A DNA stretch of 64,000 nt from Ganoderma boninense (Eukaryota > Basidiomycota > Agaricomycetes > Polyporales > Polyporaceae), in contig CM035313.1 of NCBI GenBank assembly GCA_002900995.3, forward strand, positions 248,001 to 312,000. The letters are read 5' to 3'. The notes beneath the pieces were generated by a model, which was not told the DNA's origin, ran no database searches, and was given only the letters and a program-made list of their open reading frames with translations. The position numbers were made by a program, and so were the translations under genes. This document shows, in pieces, positions 1 to 10,603 of the stretch. Position 1 is the first letter of the stretch. Each line of letters opens with the position of its first letter.

Positions 1-229
1 GACATTAGTTTCTCATCTTTCTGGTATCCTCGCGGCCTGCCCAATATTAATCACGACAACTACCGCTGTTGAGGAACGTCAAATGTGACTGGGATGGCAG
101 TGGGCGACGCCAGGTATGTCCTCCCCGCAGATATGCTGCCAACGTTGTCCTCATTCACTCGTTTCCGCTGCAGAATGTAGGACACTCCATGCACGTGTGA
201 AATTGGATCGTGCATCCGAGCACAGCGAA

Positions 230-2400
230 CGGGAATGAGTGGTTCAGCCCCTGGCTCTCGGCCCCTCGAGCTCTCGCTACGGCTCTCATCTTCCATCGCT
301 CACTCACCTTACCCTCGGTTCATCCACATGCACATGTACTCCGCTCGGCTCCCTTGGAAATCCTCGATCGGTCATCCACCTCTCTGCTGGTCATCTGGAC
401 ACGCTATGTAAACCCGCTCTCACTTGTCCCCACCTCCATTGTCCCAGCTACCTCGCGATCTTCAGCCAGGTACAGTTGAAGGGCAGCGACCGTCCCTTCG
501 TGTCCGTCGCCTTCTCCGGGCCCACCCGCACCAACGCCTTCTTCACTCATCATCGCCCCTCTGGCCACCTTCAGTCCATCGCCCATGTACAGCCCTACCG
601 AATCACTCTTCAATCGAGTGCATCAATGAGCCCCAACTGGAAGAACTGGAGGTCGAAGACAACAAATGAGAGCACGAGCACGGGGACAAGGATGAGGAAG
701 ATTAAACACCTCCAGCCCCCGACTATATGCGCTTCCAGTGTCCGGGTCCGGGTACAATGCAGTGTCGTCGTTCACCACGCCCACAGTCGCTCGCTCTACC
801 AGCTTCCTTCAATTGTGTTCCTTCGAAGAACTGTGAGACTCCAGTCTCTGCATTGCATTAGGCCCGTGTTTCCACGTCCTCACGCACGAGGCGCGCGATG
901 CTTGCGAATGTCATCAGAATACGGGCCAACGGACAGGAATTTGGGAAGGAGACAGACCGGGGGAGTAGAGTGTGGACGCTGGCTCTGACTTGCATTGTGA
1001 GTGCTTTTGTGCTGTTCTCTGTGAGATCGTTCAAGTCGAGCTTTCAACAGACAGATCGATTCGCCAAGCATGGCTCGGGGCACTCACGACCGTGCTCCGT
1101 GTCCTGGTGCGCTGCTGCTGGATACGCGCTTGGCGCTGTCCGTCGTGGAAGGTCTCGTCGTGGAATGTATGGCTTGTCTTTCCTCTCCAGCCCCGAAACT
1201 CTTGAATCGGACATCGTTTCCTCCATTCCCTTCAGTCTCTTGGCTCGACATCGTCCCCACCACAATACAAGTGGTGCAGGCTGCAACATCTGGTGCTTGA
1301 GTCTTCGGGACTAGTTAACGTCTCAGGCGCTGCGAAGCCCTTACAGAGGTTCTCGGACACCTCTAGGCTGAGGGACGGTCCAATTGAGTGGCGGAGAAGG
1401 CCTCGGAATCGCATTTTGGAAGATCTATCCTCCAACGCGGACGAACATAGCCCGGGACATCACGCATTTGCGCACTCGTACCTAGACTACTTCCCTACCC
1501 GGGTTCCGCCATCACCGAGTCGCCTTCGACGTTACAGGCCCTGTAATGCGCTCTCCTGTGGGCGCGAGCTCGGGAAACACTGGCTCGTGTGACTCGATGG
1601 CAGTGGCAGAGTGACGAGGGAACGCTGCGAAGGTGAGTCCTCATACGCGTGTCTGTGTCGCAACTAAACTGATCGTCTGTCCGTTCAGCACTCGACTCCT
1701 CCTCATGTACGCACCACCACGGCGTCCAGGCGATGCAAGATTTCGGACCTCAGTTGCACGCAGGGTGCATACAAAAGCGTCGCCATGCTCGACAGCCACA
1801 TCTGGCCGGTCTTCACATGCTCGTAGTCCCTGGACGGCGGTACGATCGCGACCAGCACAGAAGACTGCCCTGCGCGGTCGTCGGACGCACGGACCACGAT
1901 GTATCATCAGCGCGTACTCGTCCAGCTTATCGGTGTCGTCTTCGTATTCTCCCCCAATGGATCGTGGCTTGCGTGTGGATCCAGCCGTAGCGAGTGCGGT
2001 ATCGTCAACATCACATCGGACTCCCTACATCGGACCCTCTGGAACTCGACCTCTGGCGACGACGGCTGCGCTTGTTCAGGAGGCTCGCAACGCCCCACAA
2101 TATATGCGACACTATCGTCGCATTTGACCCGACCAACGCAAACACGATCCTCGCGACGGCTCCTGACCCGGCATAAACACTGGCCATGCGAAGACAGGGA
2201 GCGTACTCGCCCCGCACGATGGACGCAGTCATGCGCATGCGCGACGCCTTCTTCTCTCTCGACAGGACGCCCGTCCTCCGTCCTCGGAGTGTCGACAGCG
2301 AGTTTGAGGAGTGCAGTGTACGTCTGGAAGGGGTTGGCAGGCCTCGAGCGCTTCAAGCTCACGAAGTGTTCGCAGGTGGGAATGCTGTATAGAGCTCGAT
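230..2400 (+). pseudogene. F-box/LRR/WD40 gene relic, 5' part (interrupted by the KDZ element)
   Basis: Translation in shifting frames gives an F-box-like block near 340-470 (PLEILDR, then HLDTLCKPALTCPHLH), LRR-type spacer sequence, and WD40 fragments near 1930-2370 (FSPNGSWLACG, DTIVAFDPTN, VYVWKGLAGLERFKLTK). No frame stays open, so this is a decayed copy. It aligns along its length with the relic at 36.0-38.3 kb and is the same family as the intact gene at 30.1-33.6 kb. A stretch of about 200 bp (797-1000) is inverted relative to the other copy. The homology stops at about 2400, where the left inverted repeat of the transposon begins, and resumes at 19873. I infer that both pieces were one gene split by insertion. 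Confidence 0.7.
2394..2400. repeat. Candidate target-site duplication, left
   Basis: The 7-mer GCTCGAT immediately precedes the left inverted repeat and is found again just outside the right one. A 7-bp match can arise by chance, but it falls exactly where WD40-relic homology breaks. Confidence 0.55.
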
Positions 2401-2500
2401 CACATCATTACATCATTATATACTGGTACTGTTACATACCCGGCCGCGCATAATCGCTGTCCTTGCTGGCGACCCGGCCCCGGCCGGCTTGTCCAATATA
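2401..2500. repeat. Left terminal inverted repeat of the KDZ element
   Basis: This stretch matches the reverse complement of about 19780-19865 with small indels. Shared words in order are CATTACA, TATA-TACT-GGTAC, CCCGGCCG-GCAT, CCCCGGCCGGC and CAA-ATAG. Further GGCCGG-type motifs follow at about 2515-2525 and 2690. The outermost 15 bases match poorly, so the true tip is uncertain. Confidence 0.6.
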
Positions 2501-2772
2501 GTTGACCAGAGCGTCCGGCCGGCCAGTATCCATGTACTAGTATTAATCACGTCGAGACGTCGTCCTCTCAAGCCTAAATATGGTGAAGTACTGTAATACC
2601 ACTTAAAGGATGAAAAATGCGTGCAGAAAGGCTTGAATTATAAGCGCGTGCCAATATCTGTCGGGGTGACCGGCCGGTAAGCATAACCACACCTACGCCC
2701 CCGGCCCGAAAGCAATTCTACACGCAATAATGCAGCCCGTCGCACATGTATTCATCTCTGCCACTGTCCAAG

Positions 2773-3991
2773 TTATGACTGTAGATCCTCCCATAAAGCA
2801 TCCACCCCTGCCCATCGTTGTCTCAGAGACTTCTGGTACACTCGCCAGAAGTTGGGACTTGTAGGAAATGGGGAATCCTGCAAAATACGAGCCATCAACT
2901 CCCCATCTTGAAGTGCTTCCAGCGTTGTGGAAATGGCACGCCGCTTGTCGCGCAAGTAAGCCAATCGTTGGTGAACCGACATACGCGCGTCCATTTGATA
3001 GGTCGAAGGCGATCGCTCTTCATTCTCCTCGGAGTACGGAGACAGTGGGGGTGATGGCGTAGCATCTTGCGAGGGAGTAGCGAACGTCAAGCCTGGTAAG
3101 ATGTTATCCAACATGCATGGTGATGGGGTCACTTCATATATCTTAGTTAGTGTATCCAGTACCGTTCAAGCAAATAACTTACCATCTAGGAACGGATTTG
3201 CGATGATACCATGCGAGCCTTCATGCTCGTAATCCAATGCCTGTGCTGTACTGCTCTGTGTGGGCGCCACGGAGTCGTCGTCAGCCTCGCCCACGACAGG
3301 CAGCTGCAAATCGGATGCCTCTAAGGATGCGACGTCCTCCACAATCGATGCACCTCTACCGATGGCCAACTTTGTTGCCGTAGGTCCCGGCACCTGTTCG
3401 CGTGCCATGGACGATCCCTCACCAGAGCTACCGGGCGAAGAGGGCACCTCGTCTCCCTCTACCTCGCCCACCACCGGAAACTCCATCGTGCAGAAAGGGT
3501 CATCCGAATCCGAATCCTCCTCCCCGACCACCGGCAGATCAAGGTCTTCGTGTATCACGGCCTCAGGCTCGTCATCCGATTCTCCTGTCGTTGGCAAAAA
3601 CAGCGTGCTGATGTCGAAGGTCTCAAGCTCATCGGAGCTGAACGGTGCCGTCCTCTGTGGAGATTCGCCTACGATAATGTCGAGCATGGGCGGTGTACGC
3701 GGGGTTGGGCTCCGGAACCGGACTGATTTAGAACCTGCCGGCTCCCGTAAGTAGCACAAAATAGACTCAAAAACAAAACATGTACCTTCGCTGGGGGGGC
3801 GCGATACACTCCGATCCCGCAATGCGGACGGTAAGGGCCTGGGAGAGCTGCCACGAACCGGCTCGGGTTGTGTGGTGCGCTCCCCCTTTGCTGGGGCTTT
3901 CTGTTTCTTGGACCTCTCTGTACGACATTAGTAATGTAAGTCAAAACACCAACTATGAGGAACCCAGAAACTCACTGGAGGTTCGTGCCAT
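2773..3991 (-). CDS. Acidic disordered protein with PVVGE-type repeats (KDZ cargo gene 1)
   Basis: Four exons (3976-3991, 3786-3917, 3183-3734, 2773-3131) join in phase to give 352 aa beginning MARTSKRSKKQK, a basic, nuclear-localisation-like start. The middle is Asp/Glu/Ser-rich and repeats a short motif: LPTTGE, LPVVGE, FPVVGE, LPVVGE, plus IIVGE nearer the start, each except the last followed by an acidic run. The C-terminal 70 residues look folded and helical (SVHQRLAYLRDKRRAISTTL). I know no family for it. It diverges from the next gene across a gap of 150 bp, suggesting a shared promoter. The repeated motif could bind one partner several times. All introns have GT-AG ends and the frame is intact. 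Confidence 0.65.
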
Positions 3992-4141
3992 ACCTTGCGG
4001 TAGATCGACGGAGTGTGCCGGTTGTCACACAAATGGTGGGGAGTCACGCGACCCCCGATGCGATAACAATCACAACGCTGCCGTCCCGATCCACGCCATC
4101 CATTCCTCAGCTACCTCCCTCATCTCTGTCTGCACCTGGTC
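3992..4141. promoter_or_regulatory. Divergent promoter between KDZ cargo genes 1 and 2
   Basis: There are only 150 bp between the two opposed start codons, so both genes must be driven from this stretch. No clear TATA box was seen. The assignment is from geometry alone. Confidence 0.45.
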
Positions 4142-7100
4142 ATGGCAATAAAATCCCTGCCTACCGATGAACAAATCACCGAAGTGGTGGAGTACGCAAG
4201 CCAGCTCCACTACAGCTTCCTGGCACGTCCACCCCTGGGCAGCGACGGTCGCGGCAGTTGGGAGAAGCGATTCTTGGCCACCTTCAGTCGTATGTTAGCA
4301 GTTCTCAGCGTAGCGCGCTTCAGGCATCTCCCCCCATTCGCTCTCTGCTGCATCTGGGAGAACAACCGTCGCAACCGCGTTAAAGAGAACATCGACATCG
4401 AGCTCATTCGCCCTACCTACGATGATGCGCATCTGGGGCGTCGAGAAGGAGAAGGCAAGCTCTCCTACCGGCCCGCATACGAAGGTCCCTTCGCTTTGAT
4501 CCCTGAAGCAGAGCTTAGGACGGTGTGGTGGACACAAAGTGATCCCCGAGGTAAGCCATTCATTTCTCATTCATTGCGCGGTCTGCCAGACCTTATTCGA
4601 CTCTACGTGAACTCGTGGCAACGATAGGACACATCGAGCAGCAAGTAGCTCCGGCTGCCGGGGTTCACCATGGGCACGCAGGCGTAGTACATGGTGATGG
4701 AGAGATGGAGGTCGACGGCGATGGTGCTGATGAACGGATGGAGGTGGATTCAGGGCATGCCGATGGAGAGTCTGAGGTTGAAGAAGACGCGGACGTAGGC
4801 TCTGGACCTGCCGACGACGAGGAGGACGCGGATAACGAAGACGGCCGCGGTACTCGTGGGCGGACCACGACCACTAACGAAACCCGCCGAACCACGCGAT
4901 CCACATCTCGTGGCCCCCGTATCCCTCCCGCGCCATCTCCAGCTCTTGGGAAAGGTAAAGGCAAGGCTGTTCATCGTGAGGCAGCATCGACGGCAGCAAG
5001 GAAGGGCATAGCGTCTTCAAGCGACGCAGCCGCCACCGGCGTCCCTCGCAGAAAGGGAAAGAGCAAAGCGACGCATGACGGCACCTGCACATTGGAGGAC
5101 ATTCCTCCGGCTACCGTTCCTACCACTCCAGTCGTTCATGTGAGTGCTCCAACAGTCGCAGTTGCAAGCTTGCTGACCTGCTCAAAGCCCCGCCCATGTG
5201 ATCGGTGCGTATCGCGGGGCGTGCAGTGCATGTACTCCCCTCTTGTCCGTTCAGGGTGCGACCAGTGCGACAATAGCAATGCCGGCTGCTCCCTGACATT
5301 CAAAGACAAGAAGAATCACTTCATGGCAACGTATCTTGGCTATGCTTGGTACACTATGGTCTCTGAACCCGCCGTCTACGCGACACCAAACTTTTCGCCC
5401 GCTCAATGGCCAAAGACCCTTCCTGAAAATCACACCATTGCCTGGTTCCGCACACAGTACAACGCACAGCCCCGGGGGAGTTCCGCCCGTAACAAGAGGA
5501 AGCACGCACGCGAATCTGGCAAGACCGCTGCAGCTGCCGCATCTACGGACGAGGATGCCGACGGCGTTTCCACAGTAGGTGCAGGAGCTGCCGATGACGA
5601 ACAGCGCAAGTGGGCTGCCGCACCGTCCAAACCCTCAGGAACTCCAATGTTGCGATCGACGTCAGCCACACCATCGCGCCGCCCCTCTCCCGCCCCACAG
5701 GCGCCTGCTCCTACACCTGATGCTGCTACGTCACATCGACCGAAGCGTCATGGAGCTACGACCTCGGCGATTGGTGCGACCGCCGAGGACGGCAAGTCGG
5801 GCGATGCTGCGACAGGCTCCTCAGGTGGTGCTACGGGGCCCTCAGTGTCGATGGGTGCCTTCGAAGAATCACAGGCCGGGGATGACAATGCGGTTGCTGG
5901 ACCACTCTTCGACCACCCTGATGCGTCAAGCTTGGAATTGTTCACCCATTCGGAGAGGGACCGTGACAGCGGTGACATCGCTGCCGTTCACCCCATGGAC
6001 CTGCCGCCCGGCAACAGCTTCTTGCCCTCTGGGGCGAACGGGGTGCAGGGATCGCCACCACCCACAATGAAGGAGATCACGTCGTCGAAGGTGCCCCCAG
6101 AGCTCTCGCGTCGTACGTCCGCTCGGACGTCTGTTCCCGAGCTGCCGCCACACCCTGCTGGGGTTGTGAAGTATGTCAAGGCCCCTTTCGCCGTGAAGCC
6201 GATTACTGGTGCGCAGCCTAAGACCGTGTTCCACGTCCGAGCGTGTGCGACTGACCTTTCGTATCCAGATACGTGGGAGGACCTGCCGAGATTGGGAGTC
6301 CGCCTCCACAGCGGAGCGTACGCCATCGTTGATCCTCCCCACCAGGATCCTACTCCTAGCAGGCTGACAGCCTTGCTCTCATACGGCATAGCGGACATGC
6401 CGTTGCTCAACTGGCTTCAGGAACAAACAGCACCTCCCCTTCCTCCTAGTGTCGCACGCTCCGTAACCCCCGAGCCCCATCAATTCGCATTCTCTGACGA
6501 AGTCATTGACCTCGCCCACCACACAAAGGCCAAGTTTGAGCAAATCGTCAGTCTCCAGTCCGAGATCAAAATGGACACCACGGCCCTCCGTGCGCATGCC
6601 CAGGGACTTAGGGATCGGCACGGAGATACCATCGCTCACCTTGGAGCTGCGGGAGAAGCACTCATCAACAAACTCCGCGACGCATTTTTTGCTCTTGAGC
6701 GCGTCAACCGCGTCCTCACACGCCTAACAGGAGGGTTCAAAGAGATGCCTGCGGTACCTTGGAACTGGTTTGCGCTGCTCGAGTTGCTCACGAAGGTTGA
6801 CGAACTTCGCGAGCTGTACGCGACCGCGTGGGCTTGGTTTGACGTCCTCGAAGAGGACCTCCGCCCTGTACGCTCGGAGGTGCACCATCTGCGGAACAAC
6901 GTCGCTTCAATGCAGCTATGTCTTGACGGCGTTGCGAACGACGCCGTTACAGCATGCGGACCCCTTCTCCACAACCTCTACACACATTTCACCGCCAAAC
7001 TCACCGATATCGAAGCGCGGCTGGGTCGTCTCGACGGTGGAACAACCGCCCCTGCCACTGCTGTCGAGCCCGACATCTGGCAGGTCATGCAGGCCATAAC

Positions 7101-7602
7101 GAGACTGGGCGAGCGAATGGATCGATTGGAGAAGCGCACTGGGGATGCCATGGTCACGAGGATCGAGGCAACCATCGGCACCTATTTCGCTGATCGTGGC
7201 CTACCGGACGACATCCTGAGGCAACTCGGCACTCAGTTCGGCTATCCATCTGGGCCTCCAGAGGTTGGCGGCAGCATCAGCGACGCGCTCAACACGATCT
7301 ACCCCCCGCCGTCTACTGGTGGTCACCTTCCACAACCGCCCACCAGTGGGCAACAGTTCCGTACGCCCCTCACTATGGTCACGCATGCGAGAGATGGTGC
7401 TGGGACATCTGCGCGGTCGAGGACATCTCGGCAGCCGCTGGCAGGTGCCGGACAGGGGTCGGCACTTACGCCTGTGCCCTCGGACGCCGCTACGGCACAC
7501 CAGACGGCCTCAGAGACTCCTGGGCAGCGTTCCGCGGAAGGCACAGTTGAGAACGCCGTACGGTCCGAGCCTCCCGTGCGCCGCAGTACTCGACAACGTT
7601 GA
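4142..7602 (+). CDS. Large Zn2Cys6-type and coiled-coil protein (KDZ cargo gene 2)
   Basis: Splicing 4551-4627 (gtaagc...gatag) joins the N-terminal frame to the long downstream frame. A second likely intron is 5140-5187 (gtgagt, branch-like gctgac, aaag). The product is about 1,110 aa. After a conserved-looking N-terminus (about 135 aa) comes an acidic and basic linker, then near residues 311-337 the spacing C-x2-C-x6-C-x9-C-x2-C-x6-C, which is the Gal4-type zinc-cluster pattern. A long Ser/Pro/Ala-rich linker follows, then about 200 helical residues near 745-945 that look coiled coil (KFEQIVSLQSEIKM, RLGERMDRLEKR). The tail is disordered and basic. It plausibly binds DNA, perhaps the element ends, but this is inference. 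A further small intron near 4290 cannot be excluded. Confidence 0.7.
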
Positions 7603-7725
7603 GGGCTCCGATGCAATATATGAGAACGTAGCGCGATGAATGTGCCGCGAATGTCATATCATAGAAGACTTTGTAAGCTTGTTTCGATACTCAATACATG
7701 TCGTTGCGCAGAATTCACCGAGTAA

Positions 7726-10436
7726 CTACGAGTGCTTCACCACCGCCTGTGACGACCTGCGAAGAGCCAAGGCCTGGCCACTACTCCCGTCCACCGCGTC
7801 AACTCCTACAGACGCAGCGGCAGCTCTGCCGCGCGGGGCGGCAAGGGCCTTCCCTTTACCCTTGGCTGCGGCCACCGGGTGCACGGCGTCGGCAATACTG
7901 AATGCGCGTTCGCAGACCTTGAGGATTTCAGCGCGCTCGACACCTTCCAGTGATGAACATGCCATAAATGTGGGGATATCGTCCGGCCATGGGGATGTAC
8001 CATCGATGGACGCCAAAACTGACAGGTCGCGGAGGGTGAGCCCGATGACGAGACAGAACCGCTGCTTCTCTGCCGGCGATCCAGATGCATCGCGAGTCTT
8101 CGAAATCCACTGCATCAGTTGGGCTGCCTTCTTGTCGTTGCCGTGGACTGCCTGTGGAACATGCGCCGACTTGTAGCCCCATGTCCCCCAGAACACCGGG
8201 TTCTGCGCCTTCACCGGCACAACAACCTGTAGCTAACAACCGCGTTGTGTCAGTTCCTAGGTGCCGTGGTGGAAGCGAATGCACACGTACCGTATCCCAG
8301 AGTCGCGTCAAGAGAGCGATGTACTCAGGGTCATCTGCCAGACCTTCAAGGTATGTGAGTCGGCTGCCAGGTGTCTTGCTAACCTCGCATGGGGAGATCA
8401 GTGCCCCACGATTACCTGTGGAGGCCGGCCGCACTCCTCCAGCTGCTGAGGACGACGATGCAATGCACATCTGCGCGCCGGCAGTGGTGGATGGCCCCCG
8501 CGCTTCGGCCAGACGTTGCGAGCTCGGCGAAGGGGGTACGTTATTACTGACGGTAAGTAGCGCACTTGCCGCCTCGCGAACGAGTTCTGCCATGAGCTCA
8601 TTCTCGACTTCGTCGTCTGAAGCATCGTCATGCTGAGGCTCCGGTATGAACTCGTCGTCCGTAAAGTAGATTTCGTCATCGTCGGTGCGCGGCAAGGCGG
8701 CGTTGATCTCGGCATCGATCCACGGTGTATCCAGCGAGAAGCCATCTTCCGTGAGGTGGCGCCCCGTCGCCTGGGTCCACGCCGGCACGTCCGGCACATT
8801 GTTCGCGGGGCCGGCAGTGGCTACCCGCTCCGCATCCAATTCTGCTCAGGCAGCATCTAGGCTTACGGCTAGGATGGAATTGATGGGACGAATCATAGGC
8901 GCAGGTATGGGGGTGGGGGACGTTGTCGAGCGTTCGGTAGGCGCAGTGCTGTCGTCGGCAGGTGGAGAGGGCGGATCCTCGAACTCTGGCACAACGACAC
9001 CCTTCTTCGCGCGGCGCGGGGCGACAGACTTGACGATGCCGTTGTAGACGGCTGGGTGATACTGCCGGTTGTCGCCAACGCCTGTCTCGTAGTGGGAGAA
9101 ACGAAAACGCGTGGGGGGGTTGGCACATTCCATATTGATGACATGTGCGTAGAAGATGGTGAGCATCCCACTTGGGATATGGCTGGGATTGTTGAACTGG
9201 AAGCCCTCAGGCAGCATGCATTCATCGAAGAACTTTGATGTGTTGGCCGCAAGGGAGCCCCATGGTGGGGAATGCATCTCCCGCCCAGCTGCCAGATCTG
9301 TGTATGATAGGTGAGCGAGCGACCAGCCACGATATTCAGGCACATACTGTAGTGGGCCTTCATGTACTCTCGGAAGATCTCTTGCATCCTCCCACCGTTG
9401 ACAGGCTTGCCATTCTCAGAGTCGACGAGTATAGGAGTGCTGTCCGGGTACAACTCGAATTGGAACGGGACGGGGGGCAGACGCTTCGCGGCCTTCATCA
9501 CTTGTAGTGTTTCGGCAGCCGCGAGGTCAGGACGAAGGGTGGCCTGGAAGAAGTTCCATGCCACGCGCCTGAAGTCTTGATCCCATCCAGGGATATTCCT
9601 GAGAAGTGGGGTCGTCTTGTTGTCCTCACGCCAGAGGTTCGACGTATCATAGCTGTCCGGGGGTCGTCAGTACTGCCGCACGGCCGGGACAGCTGGATAA
9701 AACGTACACGGCAGCATGCAGGTCACCCTCGCTGTCCTTGTACATGCCGTAGATAAATATCGGCATGTTGCACTCGTGCCAGAACATGTAGGTCACGGAA
9801 CGCATCCACTTTGGAGCCCGTTTCTGGGCAATGCTGCCAATACATGTCGTCAGGCTGCGGCCCGTTCGCAGGAGAGGGTGCGACATCACTTACACGGCCT
9901 TGACGCTGTCATCGGGACCCTCAAGCGTCCACTTCTTCGCGACGCGCTCGTAGACTGCCCGTTCCGGCTCCGGCACCTGCTCCCAGAGCTGCCGAACCTC
10001 GTCATTCCAAGCGTTGAGGTGGAAGAGGTCCTCGCCCCCGGCAGATGCCTTGCGCTTTTCAACACTGTCACGAATCACCTTGTCGTTGGCCATGGCCCAG
10101 GCACGTTTCGCAGAGACGCGTTGCTTGACATTGATGGGAAGCGAGTCACCCTTGGACTTGGGTGTGTGGTTTTGGAACCAATTGCGGACTTTCTAAAGGA
10201 GCAAAGTATCAAGACGGTAGAGGGCAAGGTCAGGTATGAACAAGACGCACCGTTGAAAAATGTTCGAACGTGAATTCGTGCTCAGGAAGGGAACGAGCGC
10301 GCATGATGTAGCGGACGCAGTTATTTCGGAAGTCTTCTTTGTCGCTGGTCGGGGTGCTGCGGTAGTTCACCAGGCAGGAGTCGAGATAGGCTGTCTCGAC
10401 TTCAGTCAAGTCAGTAGCTTTGACTCGGGGAGGCAT
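7726..10436 (-). pseudogene. Homeodomain-like accessory gene of the KDZ element, one in-frame stop (cargo gene 3)
   Basis: Six exons (10251-10436, 9894-10192, 9708-9833, 9348-9652, 8291-9297, 7726-8226) join in phase to 808 codons. The N-terminus (residues 10-80) resembles a homeodomain: two predicted helices and a recognition-type helix containing VRNWFQNHTPKSK. Downstream comes a basic, helical part (WNDEVRQLWEQVPEPERAVY), a conserved-looking middle (FFDECMLPEGFQF, RFRFSHYETG), an acidic linker and a C-terminal folded part (VFWGTWGYKSAHVP). A TGA at 8846-8848 (codon 456) lies in frame with open sequence on both sides. No intron of normal size removes it. It may be CGA changed to TGA. The start is divergent from the TET/JBP gene. 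The function is unknown; a DNA-binding partner of the transposition or modification machinery is a guess. Confidence 0.6.
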
Positions 10437-10603
10437 GTCGGCGACAGGGTGAAATGTGGAGAGGGGATGAGGGACGTATGGCAGGAAGTCGGAGGACGCA
10501 GAAGATGGGAGTATCGCAAGCCCTCAGATGTGAAGTCGCCGTACGGTAGGGGACTCTAGTACGACGTTGCAGCTTCGATCCGAACCCTTCCCTCGTCGCA
10601 CAC
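10437..10603. promoter_or_regulatory. Divergent promoter between KDZ cargo gene 3 and the TET/JBP gene
   Basis: There are 167 bp between opposed start codons. It mirrors the layout at 3992-4141, so the element uses two bidirectional promoters. No core motif was recognised. Confidence 0.45.

Noticed and set aside
60..296. Minus-strand open frame whose translation resembles another at 35822-36109
   Set aside because: The two stretches are the 5' flanks of duplicated F-box/WD40 relics, so the similarity is explained by DNA duplication. Neither has gene structure.
8291..9297. Two independent genes in cargo gene 3, split at the TGA at 8846
   Set aside because: The downstream part has no start codon near its beginning and stays in the same frame, so one gene with a stop is the simpler reading.
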